Assembly (NCBI GenBank): GCA_021907015.1
Contig: CP091064.1
Location: 1,798,001 to 1,862,000, forward strand
DNA: 64,000 nt
Direction of reading: 5' to 3'
Source: Pectobacterium sp. PL152
GTDB taxonomy: Bacteria; Pseudomonadota; Gammaproteobacteria; Enterobacterales; Enterobacteriaceae
Every line of letters begins with the position of its first letter. Within the stretch, counting starts at the first letter, position 1. This document shows, piece by piece, positions 1 through 9,707 of this stretch. The notes beneath the pieces are model-generated. The model searched no databases, had not been told where the DNA came from, and worked only from the letters and a program-made list of their open reading frames with translations. The translations under genes were made by a program, and so were the position numbers.

Positions 1-165
1 AAAATGATTATTTACCTGTAACGCTGGCCTGTCGTGGCACGCTGAATTTTGCCACCTGAACAGAGATGATATCACTACATCCGTATACAAACAGGTAACA
101 TGATGATTCTTGACAGCTATCATACTGCTGATACGCATTCAGAGGCACAACGCGGTGGGTAAACA

Positions 166-801
166 ATGTTGAAAATCTCTTTCTTTACTCTCTTTATCAG
201 GTATCTAAAAGCATCGACCGTTCAGCATCCAGACGTTTTTGGGCTTACGGATTTTTCACCGATAGCGCTGGCTTCTCAAGGATACGAGTTAGTCGGCGAT
301 CCGACCGACTTTCATTTTTATGAGAAGGACTATGTTGTTGGTTATCACAATAAAAATCTGAATATTGTTTTTAAACGCTATTTTTATCTCGATGAAAATG
401 CCGGAAGCGGCTTCTCCATAGGACGGGGAGCGAACCTTATTTCTCTTTTGAAATGCTATAAGGCCGTTTGTTTAGCCGATGGGATTACTGAACCTGTCTT
501 TGATGTTTATTTTTCAGAGGATAAGAAAGACGGGGCCATTATAGTCGGTGACTCCGTCGTCATTCGCTTTAATCAATGGAGTGCAAAAGGACAATATTCG
601 ATTGTCACTATTGAGAGCGATTTTAGTGAATCAGGTCAGTTTCAGATGACCTCAACCAATGCGGTTAAAACCATGCACGTCTATGACGATAAATTACCGC
701 TTTCAACATCAAAGCTCAGGAAAAATCTAGTGCGTTTCGCCAGCTTGCTAAATTTCTGTCAATTTGAATGTTTTTTATTATTGCAGGCTGTCAGAAGCTG
801 A
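166..801 (+). CDS. Hypothetical protein, unrecognised
   Basis: An open frame of 211 codons, AT-rich compared with the ICE further right. I recognise no family. The N-terminus (MLKISFFTLFIRYLK) is hydrophobic but short and lacks a clear signal-peptidase site; the remainder alternates aromatic and polar residues as in a small mixed alpha/beta domain. The start at 166 is the only ATG that gives the whole frame, but no strong Shine-Dalgarno sequence precedes it, so the true start is uncertain. It ends 10 bases before the stop of the convergent ArsR gene. The 165 bases upstream carry no gene and look like mobile-element residue. It could be a domain fragment of a larger broken gene. Confidence 0.45.
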   Translation: MLKISFFTLFIRYLKASTVQHPDVFGLTDFSPIALASQGYELVGDPTDFHFYEKDYVVGYHNKNLNIVFKRYFYLDENAGSGFSIGRGANLISLLKCYKAVCLADGITEPVFDVYFSEDKKDGAIIVGDSVVIRFNQWSAKGQYSIVTIESDFSESGQFQMTSTNAVKTMHVYDDKLPLSTSKLRKNLVRFASLLNFCQFECFLLLQAVRS

Positions 802-811
802 ATGTTTTTCT

Positions 812-1135
812 TTAGCTCTCGGTTTTCCCACACAGTTCTTCAGACAGCCATTGAATGTAATCCACCAACGCCGCCTCATTTCTCCGGCAATACGTCCATT
901 TCTGGTAACGTTTTATCGTAATGAAGCCTGCCTGCCGCAATAGATCGACATGCCGACTGGCGGTCGGCTGGGCGATATGCAATGCATCAGCGATCAGCGT
1001 AATACACACACCAAATTCCTGTGGATCGGCTGACGTCTGCCCACTGAAATGCTGTTGTGGATGCTTAAGCAGACGGAGGATTTCCAATCGCGGCTCACTG
1101 GCTAATGCCTTAATCTGGGTTGATCTCATCTTCAT
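812..1135 (-). CDS. ArsR-family winged-helix transcriptional regulator
   Basis: A 107-residue protein with the ArsR/SmtB layout: an N-terminal helix (IKALASEPRLEILRLL), a recognition-helix region (LHIAQPTASRHVDLLRQAGF) and a wing (ITIKRYQKWTYCRRNE). Length fits the family. No CxC metal pair is seen, so it is probably not a classical metal sensor. It is transcribed away from the alpha/beta hydrolase gene starting at 1183, with a 47-base gap, which suggests that it controls itself and the hydrolase/cupin pair by binding between them. The frame is intact. Ligand is unknown. Confidence 0.85.
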   Translation of the reverse strand: MKMRSTQIKALASEPRLEILRLLKHPQQHFSGQTSADPQEFGVCITLIADALHIAQPTASRHVDLLRQAGFITIKRYQKWTYCRRNEAALVDYIQWLSEELCGKTES

Positions 1136-1182
1136 CTTTCGTATTATATAGTCATATAGCTAATTTTAAATATGATGATAAC

Positions 1183-2020
1183 ATGCTTGAGCTAAAACAT
1201 AATTTTCTTTTCGAAGGTCAGCCTGTCGCCTGGGGATGCATGGGGCAAGGCCCCGCGCTGGTGCTGATTCACGGTACACCTTTTCCTCTCAGGTATGGCG
1301 GCGCATCGCTCCTCTACTCGCTTCCCAGTGGACCGTTTATTACTACGATATGGTGGGCTACGGCCAATCACATAAATCTGCCGGACAGCAGGTGTCGCTC
1401 GGCGTGCAGGACCGGTTACTGGCCGCACTTCTGAAAGCGTGGCAACTTACGCGGCCCGATATACTTTGCCATGATTTCGGCGGCGCAACGGCGCTACGTG
1501 GCTATTTCCTACACAACCTCCGTTATGCCTCGCTGACGTTGTTTGATGCCGTTGCCCTTTCCCCATGGGGTTCGCCCTTTGTCACCCATGTCAGAAAACA
1601 TCAGGACGCCTTCACTGGCTTGCCGGAATACGTTCATGATGCGTTACTCAAGGCATATTTGCAGGGGGCAGCTTACCAGCCGTTATCGGAAGAAGCGCTG
1701 AACATTTACATGTCACCGTGGCAAGGAGAAGTCGGGCAAGCCGCTTTCTATCGGCAGATAGCCCAGATGGACCAATGCTATACCGACGACATTGAGCCTT
1801 TGCTCACCGAGCTTGATTGTCCGGTGAATATGTTGTGGGGCGAACAGGATGAGTGGATACCGCTCGATGTCGGTCAACGTCTGGCTCATCGGCTCGGCGG
1901 TGTACCCTTACAGATCGTCAAAACGCAGGTCACCTTGTTCAGGAAGACTCTCCCGAAGTCATCGTTCAATCCATGTATTCCTTGCTGTTACAGCGGGTGG
2001 AAAGGCAATCCTCACGATAA
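1183..2020 (+). CDS. Alpha/beta-hydrolase (frameshifted)
   Basis: Reconstructed protein of about 279 residues of the alpha/beta-hydrolase fold. Motifs in order: the oxyanion-loop HGTPF, a GYGQSH turn, the nucleophile-region motif CHDFGGATA with Asp as the likely nucleophile (as in haloalkane dehalogenases and related hydrolases), a late acid region (WGEQDEWIP), and the catalytic His in AGHLVQEDSPE. Two shifts split it. The first is at 1279-1284, where one more C or T restores GTPFSSQVW. The second is at 1920-1923, where one more A restores VKNAGHLVQ. Both lie in homopolymers. The start ATG at 1183 follows the divergent ArsR promoter region. The substrate is unknown; the linked cupin suggests a small organic compound. 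Confidence 0.7.
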
Positions 2021-2030
2021 GGCGGCAATC

Positions 2031-2701
2031 ATGAGCAGCAGTAACCATATTCTCGAGCGTCTACTCTTCACGATCCATAAACGGTTGGTCTCTCTCCCCA
2101 TAGAGCAACATTTACTTGGCGATCTCCTCCCCATCATCAATAGTTGGCCTTCCCTGCCAATAAAAACGCGCGGTCGAGTCCCGCTGCACATCTACCTGCG
2201 GTGGATTATCTTGAACAAGCATTGAAAATCGGGGAAGTATCGGGAGACAAAGAAATATGCTCGATGATCAGGCTATTAGCCCCCGCATTAAGCTGGAATT
2301 TTGATTATTCTCCGCATCCTGACTTTCCGTATCTGGACGAAAAAATTGCCTTTACGCAATTTGTCGGGCCTGAAGATCGCTGGATATCATCCCATTTAGC
2401 GATAGGTCTGACGCTCATTGCGCCAAAAACACATTATCCAGCGCATTATCACCCCGCGACGGAGATTTACCTTCCTCTGGCTGGTACGGGTTTGTGGTCG
2501 ATGGGGAATGAGGGCTATTTTCCACGTCAACCTGGTGAATTAATTTTTCACCGTAGCGGTGTTACACATGCGACTCGGGCGCAAGAAGACCCCGTGCTTG
2601 CTTTATATATATGGCACGGTGATATCCGTTCTCCCCTGAATGGCCGTGCGGGGCGTGTGAATAGCCGTAAATTGCAGGTGATTACCTGCAATTTACGGTA
2701 G
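2031..2701 (+). CDS. DMSP-lyase-like cupin protein (frameshifted)
   Basis: Ten bases after the hydrolase stop, an ATG begins MSSSNHILERLLF; the frame shifts near 2150-2165, close to an AAAAA run, and continues to 2701, giving about 223 residues. The C-terminal half is a cupin: metal-binding motif 1 is visible as HYPAHYHPATEIYLPL with His and Glu ligands, and motif 2 is near PGELIFHRSGVTHATRA. The order (N-terminal helices, then cupin) is typical of the dimethylsulfoniopropionate lyase family, whose members often act on other substrates. It is probably co-transcribed with the hydrolase and regulated by the ArsR protein. Actual DMSP cleavage is not shown by the sequence. Confidence 0.65.
2665..2698. 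terminator. Perfect 15-bp hairpin between convergent genes
   Basis: CCGTAAATTGCAGGT and its exact complement are separated by GATT. The hairpin overlaps the last codons of the cupin gene and lies 18 bases from the end of the convergent secreted-protein gene. It has no long T-run on the plus strand, but on the minus strand it follows a T-rich stretch. It probably works as a shared terminator or mRNA-end stabiliser. Confidence 0.55.
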
Positions 2702-2715
2702 GAAAGAAAGCGTTA

Positions 2716-3261
2716 TTATTTCTTCATTTCAAGGCTTTTCATTGCCTCTTTGCTTAACCCGTGCGTTGAACTGCTAATAACACAGTTATACGTTTCACTT
2801 TCATTAATAACCATAAACGTGCTCACCGGGTTTTTCATTTTTTTATCAACAGAGAAAATAATATAAGCATTGGGTAAGGAACTAGGTTTAAATGCACCAA
2901 ATGAGTAGCTATCAGCTAAACCGAGAGGGGATAAATCGGCCGTTAATTCCATGGGTTGTGTACTGTGTGGCGAAGGGAACATGGATTTTGCCGACATCAT
3001 CATCGACTGGGTATCGATGTTATATTCTGTTGTCACTTTCATGCCGACGTATTTGGATTCAGGCATATTCAGCTTTTTCTCACACATCGCATCGTGCTGC
3101 GGGCTAGGCGTCCCATTTTGCAGGACAGCGTGAATATGTTTTAATTCAACTTGATCTTTTCCGGTATGCGCTTTTGCCGTGTCAGCAGCCTGAGCAAACC
3201 CGCTCATCACTAAAGCCGCCGTTGCTACAACATGTAAAATAGTGCTATTCATTGCTTTCAT
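2716..3261 (-). CDS. Secreted (periplasmic) hypothetical protein
   Basis: About 181 residues. The start at 3261 (MKAMNST) is preferred over the longer frame from 3312 because AGAGGATGGAAAA precedes it and because it gives a normal signal peptide: short basic start, hydrophobic ATAALVMSG, and a cleavage site at AQA-AD. The mature part has two cysteines far apart (DAMCEKK and ETYNCVIS) that could form a disulphide in the periplasm. I do not recognise a family. The gene is intact and convergent with the cupin gene, sharing the hairpin at 2665-2698. Confidence 0.6.
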   Translation of the reverse strand: MKAMNSTILHVVATAALVMSGFAQAADTAKAHTGKDQVELKHIHAVLQNGTPSPQHDAMCEKKLNMPESKYVGMKVTTEYNIDTQSMMMSAKSMFPSPHSTQPMELTADLSPLGLADSYSFGAFKPSSLPNAYIIFSVDKKMKNPVSTFMVINESETYNCVISSSTHGLSKEAMKSLEMKK

Positions 3262-4165
3262 TTTTCCATCCTCTTTTATCTGTAGGGATAACCATATGAA
3301 CCATGATAGCAATCCGTTATTTATTAAATAAAAAACCGGAACACCTCATGGAATTTAAATGATATTTCCCAGATAGAATTGAATAGAAAAATCACTAAAA
3401 AAATAACAGCACTAATCATTTTAGATGGTGTGATTTTTATAAATGCATTCTGGTTATAAACATAGTCAAATTTTGATATTACGTCAAAACCCAATCGACA
3501 CAGAGAATAAAATAGAAAAAGGAATCAGAACAAATATAATCAAGCTAAGTAATTCATAAAATGATTTATCTACAATATCAACGGTAAAGGCACGGCTCGA
3601 ATGCACAGCTAACGGTGTTCATCGAGTAGAACAACAGTGTATTGCCAGATAAGGAAACGACTCAGCGTACCAACGGTATCGTTGCACAACGGAAAAGAGT
3701 GAACAGATTCTAGCTACAACAAGGAAAGTGATGATAGAAGCAAAAAGAGAGATAAAAGATTGAGCGGGAAACGAGTCTGAAATCCACCCGTTATCTCTTT
3801 GTTTTAGAAAGAATTTCCCGACATCCCTAGATAGGATGGACAGCATTATGGACTAGAACTTAAATCTTGGCAAGTCGGAACCTGAATTTTTTCCATACAG
3901 CGTCGTACATGTACAACAACATCCACCGAACATAGACAAGAAGGCTTCACAAAGCCTTTCAGATAAGGGCTCCAAGCCATAGCCCCGTCAAGTGACAATG
4001 CTGCAACCTACCAGGGGCAGCTTGAAAGCCGAAATATCCTACGCTAAGCGCGTTATTTGTTCTTGGTTCAATCGACGAATCACACCTAAAAACGTTACGC
4101 AGTCATGTAGTATATAGCTTCGGCACCGAGACAATGTACTGCATGCCCTTATGGCGATCTAACTC
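3262..4165. other. Gene-free AT-rich stretch
   Basis: About 900 bases without a supported gene. A 75-codon minus-strand frame at 3619-3846 has no family look, no ribosome site and no neighbours, and is left out. The stretch is AT-rich up to about 3600 and more balanced after that, as if two pieces of different origin meet there. I see no RNA gene or clear promoter. Confidence 0.4.
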
Positions 4166-4255
4166 ATGACATTTAGGTTATGACCGTTATGCCCATGACA
4201 AATAGGTGATAACATTAGGGACTTTCAGGGAGGATTTGCCCTATGACATTTGGGT
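4166..4255. repeat. Three near-identical 13-bp repeats at a mobile-element-like end
   Basis: ATGACATTTAGGT (4166-4178), ATGACAAATAGGT (4195-4207) and ATGACATTTGGGT (4243-4255) lie in the same direction, spaced 29 and 48 bases apart. The last one sits exactly where homology to PBP1b in the neighbouring pseudogene stops. Read on the minus strand, the boundary begins with TGTCAT. Several direct copies inside an end is the arrangement of multiple terminal repeats known from IS21-type and similar elements. No transposase is present, so this would be a lone end or a scar. Confidence 0.4.
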
Positions 4256-5808
4256 AACCGAGTGAGCAAGCGCATCGACAAGCATGACCCTGCCGCTGTA
4301 GGTCCGGTTATAGTTGCGGGGACCAGTACTGGCCTTTGCCTGTCCCAATCTTTACCGGCTCATCTTCGAGCCAGGTGTTTAGCCCCTACAGCTCGGGTAT
4401 CTGAAGTGCGAAGAGGTAGACAAACGGTTTCACCAGCGAACCTATCTGCCAGTTGGAGTCTTTTGCGCCGTTGAATCCGTTGTAGTCAACGTTGCGATCA
4501 CCGACAATCGCTGAAATATTGCCGCTCTGACTCTCAGCCACAATCAGCGCCACCTGCAGGTCTTGATTACCGGATTTTTTTCGCGAGCTAGGGGACGGTT
4601 TCTGTCACGGTCTTTTCGGCATAGTCCTGCGCAACAGGATCAAAGATTGAAAAATGCGGGCTCCTGAAAGGGCGTTCATATCCAGCCCTTGCTGTTACGT
4701 ATTTCTTTCTTCAGCAGGCTCATGAATACCGGATGCTGGATAAAAACGGTGCCTTTCTGCTGTACGCGCAGTTCACTTTTCAGAGCAAGTTGACGCGCCT
4801 TTTCATAAATGGCGGCTGCTGCTTGGGCAGCCCCAGAACGACTTTACGCCGTGCAAGGGCGTTTTCAGGGATTGTAAAGCGAAGCGCCTTTCGCCATGCC
4901 GATCAGCATGGCCTGCTGCGCCAGCGTCAGCGCGTTCACCTGCTGGCCAAAATAGTAGGTGCTGGCAAGAGGGAAGCCGTAAATGCCCTGGGAACCGTCC
5001 TGACCGATGTGAACCTCATTCAGATAGAGCTCAAGGATGCGGTCCTTGCTGAATTTTCTCTCAAGAATAAACGCATCAGAATTTCGCGGATCTTCCTGCT
5101 GTAGGTTTTGTCCCGCGAAAGAAAAAGGTTTTTGACCACCTGCTGGGTGATGGTGCTGCCGCCCTCAACTGTGCGTCCCGCGCGAAGATTATTGAAAACG
5201 CGCGGGCGATCACAGTCAGATTTATCCCGTGGTGCTGCCAGAAGCTGTGGTCCTCTGTTGCAATGAGCATGCTGATAAGCGTCTCAGAATAGCTGACAAG
5301 CGGTCTGAAAATGTGCTGCTCCCCCGCCGAATACATCATTGATACCAGTCGTGGTTCAATTTTGAGCGTGTTTTCGGTGCGGTGATCGCTACCAGCAACA
5401 ATCGCGCAATTTTTCCGTCCCTGAACGTGACGCGATAGCGGCCGACGCTGCGGCATGATCGGTGTAGGCAAACTCACGCCGGTAAATCACAACCCCGTCC
5501 CGCCTTCAGGCTGTACTCATCGGGAGCGTCGGGAGAGGCGCTTTCCTGATATCGCGTGCTTTTCAGTATCCTCACCAGAGTATCTAGGGAAAGCGAATCG
5601 CCCTGACTCAGTACTCATGACTTGCTGTATACCTGAGCGGGCATATCCCACATGCCGTTACCGAGACGCTGCTCAATATCTTCATCAATCTGTTTTGCCA
5701 GTGAAAAACATACAGGAAACCTATGCCGCCAGCGGCCAGTACCAGAGACAGGAGTATCAGAGGGATAATCTTTGTGGAGCGGGATTTTTTGCGGGGATCG
5801 GGTTTCAT
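4254..5808 (-). pseudogene. mrcB: Truncated, frameshifted penicillin-binding protein 1B
   Basis: Minus-strand remnant of a bifunctional class A PBP. In order: a cytoplasmic basic start and membrane anchor (MKPDPRKKSRSTKIIPLILL), the UB2H-like region (DIEQRLGNGMWDMPAQVYS), the glycosyltransferase motif TEDHSFWQHHGI, then transpeptidase stretches such as SGNISAIVGD, NGAKDSNWQIGSLVKPF and DEPVKIGTGKGQYWSPQ. It stops after VDALAHSV, in the middle of the transpeptidase domain, at the repeat-bearing boundary near 4254, so roughly the last third is missing. Several reading-frame breaks occur as well. The truncation is real; part of the frameshifting may be sequence error. It is probably non-functional and, given its place next to dsdA, may be an extra copy rather than the housekeeping gene. 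Confidence 0.75.
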
Positions 5809-5915
5809 CGTACCGTTTAACAGTTAAATAATCAGTGCTGGCGCAGCGATAAGCCGTAGCGCCGGGGCTGGTTCGGATATGAAAACCCGGATACAGGTAA
5901 GGCGTGTGCCGGTCC

Positions 5916-7232
5916 TCAGCGCTTTCCTTTCGCAAGGTACTGCTGCATTTCTTTCTCAGGCACCATCCCGCCACCAGTTGCCCAGACCAGATGGGTGGCA
6001 TCAGCCATAGCGGTCACGGAAAGCCCAAGGCGTTTCTGATAAGAAATATTCGACGTGACATACTGGGGTCCACTCATACCGGCCAGCGCCGAGGGTTCGA
6101 GCCGCAGGCCTTCCGTACGGTCCAGCATAGCGAGATAGTCATACATCAACTCATCGCTCAGCGTATAGCAGCCATCGATAAGCTGTTCCATTGCCCGGCC
6201 GACAAATCCGGACGCGCGACCGACTGCGAGACCATCTGCTGCAGTCCTGTTATCAATCCCGATGTCCTGTACCGAAATGGCGTCGTGCAGGCCGGTACTC
6301 ATGCCCAGCAACATGCAGGGCGAGTGCGTGGGCTCTGCAAAAAGCAGTGCACGTGATCTCCGAAGGCAAGCTTCAGGCCGAACGCAACGCCGCCCGGTCC
6401 TCCGCCTACGCCACAGGGCAGGTATACAAACAGGGGATGACTGGCGTCCACGGTAATGCCCTTCGCCTGCAGCTGGCTGCGTAGTCGCAGCCCGGCCACG
6501 GAATAGCCGAGGAACAGCGTCCGGGAATTCTCATCATCAATAAAAAGCAGGCGGGATCGGACTCCGCAGCCTTGCGCCCCAGTTCGACGGCAACGCCGTA
6601 ATCCTGCTCGTATTCCATGACTTCCACCCGTGCGAACGGAGTCTATCTTTTTCCACTGGCGTGCGTCTGCAGACATATGCACGGTCACGTGCAAGCCTAG
6701 CCTGGCACTCATGATGCCAATGGAAAGCCCGAGATTGCCCGTAGAGCCGACGGCTATCTTATGCTGGCTGAAAAACTGCTGGAACTCAGAAGAGAGCAGT
6801 ACGGCATAATCATCCGTCGTGGTGAGCAGGCCGGCTTCGAGAGCCAGTTTTTCAGCGTGGGCCAGTACTTCATAAATGCCGCCCCGCGCCTTTATCGAAC
6901 CGGAAATAGGAAGATGGCTGTCTTTTTTTAATCCAGAGGTTACCCTGTATTGCGCCTGCCTTTTCGAGCTCAGCCTGCATGTGAGGTGCCCGGATCATGT
7001 CAGACTCGATGATACCAGCAGTCGCGGCCGTCTCAGGAAAGGCCTTTGCAAGCAGCGGCGCGAAGCGTTGCAGCCGGGCTTCGGCATCCTCAGTATCAGC
7101 AATCGTCAGTCCAACGCGCTTAAGGCCTTCTTCAGCCGTTTTGACTCCAGGATTCAGCCAGAATGTAGCGCGCAGGGACTGCAGCTCGGTAACGACAGGC
7201 AATGAAAGAATGTCTTTATTGAATTCGGTCAT
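5916..7232 (-). CDS. dsdA: D-serine dehydratase (frameshifted)
   Basis: PLP-dependent D-serine ammonia-lyase, which converts D-serine to pyruvate and ammonia in the cytoplasm. The reconstructed length is about 439 residues against 442 for E. coli DsdA. Recognisable parts: the N-terminus ([17 protein letters not shown]), the PLP-lysine region ([14 protein letters not shown], with a shift just upstream), the [10 protein letters not shown] loop, the glycine-rich phosphate loop [10 protein letters not shown], and an intact C-terminus ending at 5916. At least four shifts are present; those checked are homopolymers: seven instead of six A near 6925, and missing G near 6645 and 6630. An intact gene with read errors is therefore likelier than decay. 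The decayed dsdC copy starts 491 bases away in the opposite direction. Confidence 0.8.
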
Positions 7233-7723
7233 GGTGCACTCTCAACTGTGGTTCGGGTACGTGGGCTACAGTGCGTTTTTTCCCGCACTCCTTATTCAGA
7301 CTGAAAAGCGTTTCAGGCAGCGGTGGAGGCGGTTGTAAAACGTCCCTGTTAATCAGTCCATTTTTAAGATTTAAACTTCAGCCCTGCATTGATCGCGAGG
7401 GAATAAAGCAAAATCAAAGCGGCAACACCGGTAGCAAGCGTCAGGACGGGCACCAGTGTTAGCAGAAATACAAAGTAGAGGGCCATACTGACAGACCTTT
7501 TGTTTGAAATACGCGATTTGTATTCCGGGCGCAATTACATAACACCCCGGTGCGCTGACAAACGATGGATTTTCATCTTCACATGAACTCATTTAACACA
7601 AAGCGCGGCTTCCGATCGGATTTGTACAGATAAAATGGGCATCATTAATTTCTAATATAATCCCATTTATTCATGATGTTATCGGTATAATTTTCAGATA
7701 AACGCTGAGCGGAGGTATTGCGA
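7233..7723. promoter_or_regulatory. Divergent intergenic region dsdA / dsdC copy 1
   Basis: About 490 bases between two divergent genes. In enterobacteria the LysR protein DsdC activates dsd genes from such a region. The half next to dsdC is AT-rich (7620-7700). I see no gene here; a 73-codon minus frame at 7371-7592 has no support. No operator could be defined by eye. Confidence 0.35.
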
Positions 7724-8578
7724 ATGGGAAATCGGTTGCATGAAATTAACGGAGGTCAGTTGGACAGGCTTTATACCTTCGAAGTCGCGGCCAGGTGCGC
7801 GTCGTTCTCAGAAGCTGCAGCCGAGCTTTCCCTGACGCCGAGTGCGGTCAGTCACCGGATAAACCAGCGTGAAAGAGAGCTGGGAATGAGGTTGCTCAGC
7901 CCTTCGCACCGTAAAGTTGAGCTGACCGCAGAAGGTGAGCGAATTTTTGCCGCGATGAGCACATCACTGGACTATTTGAATAAGGATCTGCTAGGCATCA
8001 AAAATGAGGGGTCAGCGGGCGTCTGACCGTTTACTGTAGACCATTATTTGCGCAGTCCTGGCTCGGCCGTATCCGCTTATTGATCTGGTGATTTACACGG
8101 GGAACGAGGATATCGATTTGCACCGGTATGGGCGTGGATCTGTCTGTAAGCTTTGACGATGCCAGTCACGGCCGTTTTCATCAGGAGCACCTGATGGACG
8201 AAATCATTATTCCGGTATGCAGTCCGGAGTATGCCCGGCACTGGCAGCTCGCGGGGCAGCCGGAAAACCTTGCTTCCTGTCATCTGCTTCACGACAGGAA
8301 AGCCTGGAGCACCGATTCAGGCGATGACGAATGGAAACTCTGGGCGCAGCATTATGGTGTCGATATTTCCTCAGCGCAGGCTCAGTTCGATCAGGCCGAG
8401 CAAGCGGTTGCTCAGGCATAAGTTTGACACAGGTGAACTGATAATGCCCTTTCCGGAATTAGAGTTGAAATGCAGCCAGCGCTACTATATCAGCACGCAC
8501 GCCGACAGGCGGTGGCCCAAAGTAAAAGCCTTCACCCGATGGCTTAAAGAAACGGCTGACGCAGAGCAAAACAGCTGA
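7724..8578 (+). pseudogene. dsdC: Decayed LysR-type D-serine regulator, copy 1
   Basis: Clear DsdC homology: HTH segment FSEAAAELSLTPSAVSHRIN, ligand-domain pieces IYTGNEDIDLHRYG, LMDEIIIPVCSPEYA, LLHDRKAWSTDSGDDEW, and the end RWPKVKAFTRWL. The ATG at 7724 is preferred over TTG at 7718 because GGAG lies nine bases upstream. Unlike other broken genes here it has real losses: roughly ten codons are missing near 8060 (between SWL and the RYPLIDL-like segment) and about sixteen near 8420, where FDQAEQAVAQA jumps to HKFDTGEL, skipping the segment that in copy 2 reads NHVGLAMGRRRLVQ. An in-frame stop follows at 8024. It is probably non-functional. Confidence 0.75.
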
Positions 8579-8581
8579 AAA

Positions 8582-9505
8582 CTATGTCCGGGACTTAAGC
8601 CATGCAATGAATGCCTCGATCTTGGGCCACTGGCGGTTTGAAAGCGTAGAGACATAATAATGCTGCTCGCATTTTTTCGTCATTGCACCAAACGGGGAGA
8701 CGAGTTCTCCACGATCAAGACGGTTCTGTACGAGACGGCGACGTCCCATTGCCAGCCCAACGTGATTAATAGCTGCAATAACGGCCAGATCTGAACGGTC
8801 AAAGCTCATGCCTGCCGCTTCCGGCAGCGTTATGCCAAAGCTGTCCGCCCAGTTGTCCCACTCACCGTGCCCTGAATCACAGCTCCAAGCCTGCCTGTCG
8901 TGCAGCAGGGTGCAGAGATTAAGGGCCGCAGGATTATCAGACAGGTTAAACCACCGGGCATAGTCGGGGCTGCAGACCGGCAGAATGGATTCATCCATTA
9001 GAAAATGCTGTGCGAGGTTCCCGGGAGTCATGTCATCGTAGTAAATAGCCAGATCGATGCCCCCTGCTGAAAATTAACGGACTCATTGCCGGTCAGGATA
9101 TTCAGCGCGATGGCGGGATATTGTCGTGCAAAGTCCCCAGGGCGGGGACGAGCCAGCACTGCGCGATCGAGGGACGGGAGTAGATAGTAAGGGTGCCTGA
9201 CAGTTCCTGATTCTTGATATCAAGCAGCTCGCGATTGAGGGCGTCCAGTGAAGCTTTTACCGTCCAGAATACTCTCCTGCCTTCTGTCGTCAGGGAAACT
9301 TTGCGGTGGGAGCGCGCAAACAGCTGGATCCCCAGTTCCTGTTCCAGTTGGTTAATCTGGTGACTGATGGCGCTGGGGCTCAGCGAAAGCTCTTCTGCAG
9401 CCAGCGCAACGACTCATGCCGCGCGGCGGTTTCAAACGTATACATACGGGAAAGCTGTGCGCCGGTGAGTGGACGGTTTCTTATCAGCTTTTCAATACCA
9501 TTCAT
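8582..9505 (-). CDS. dsdC: LysR-type D-serine regulator, copy 2 (frameshifted)
   Basis: Full-length DsdC homologue of about 308 residues (E. coli DsdC 311). It starts at 9505 (MNGIEKLIRNRPL) behind AAGGAAGGTGG. The HTH (LAAEELSLSPSAISHQINQ) and the whole ligand-binding half (LMDESILPVCSPDYA to AFIAWLKSRT) are recognisable. Breaks fall only at homopolymers, for example GGGG near 9140 and GGGGG near 9065, where one base restores PALGDFARQYP and QQGGIDLAIYYDD, so the gene is likely intact. It is convergent with copy 1 (stops 3 bases apart) and divergent from dsdX, and so is the probable working activator of dsdX and perhaps of dsdA. Confidence 0.75.
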
Positions 9506-9707
9506 TACGCCACCTTCCTTTTTTGAGCAACCACATCATGGCATTACACATGAATAAAATCGCATTATAAGCACTTACTATGATAGTAAATGACAGAGAT
9601 CACGCCTTTAATGCAATATGACTCACGTTAAAGCAACAATTCATCGTTTGTCAAAGCATGTCATTTTTTATCCAATGACGGGACAATAATCATGTCAGGA
9701 AACTATT

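Noticed and set aside
3619-3846. 75-codon minus-strand frame
   Set aside because: No ribosome site, no family resemblance, and located in a scrambled gene-free stretch.
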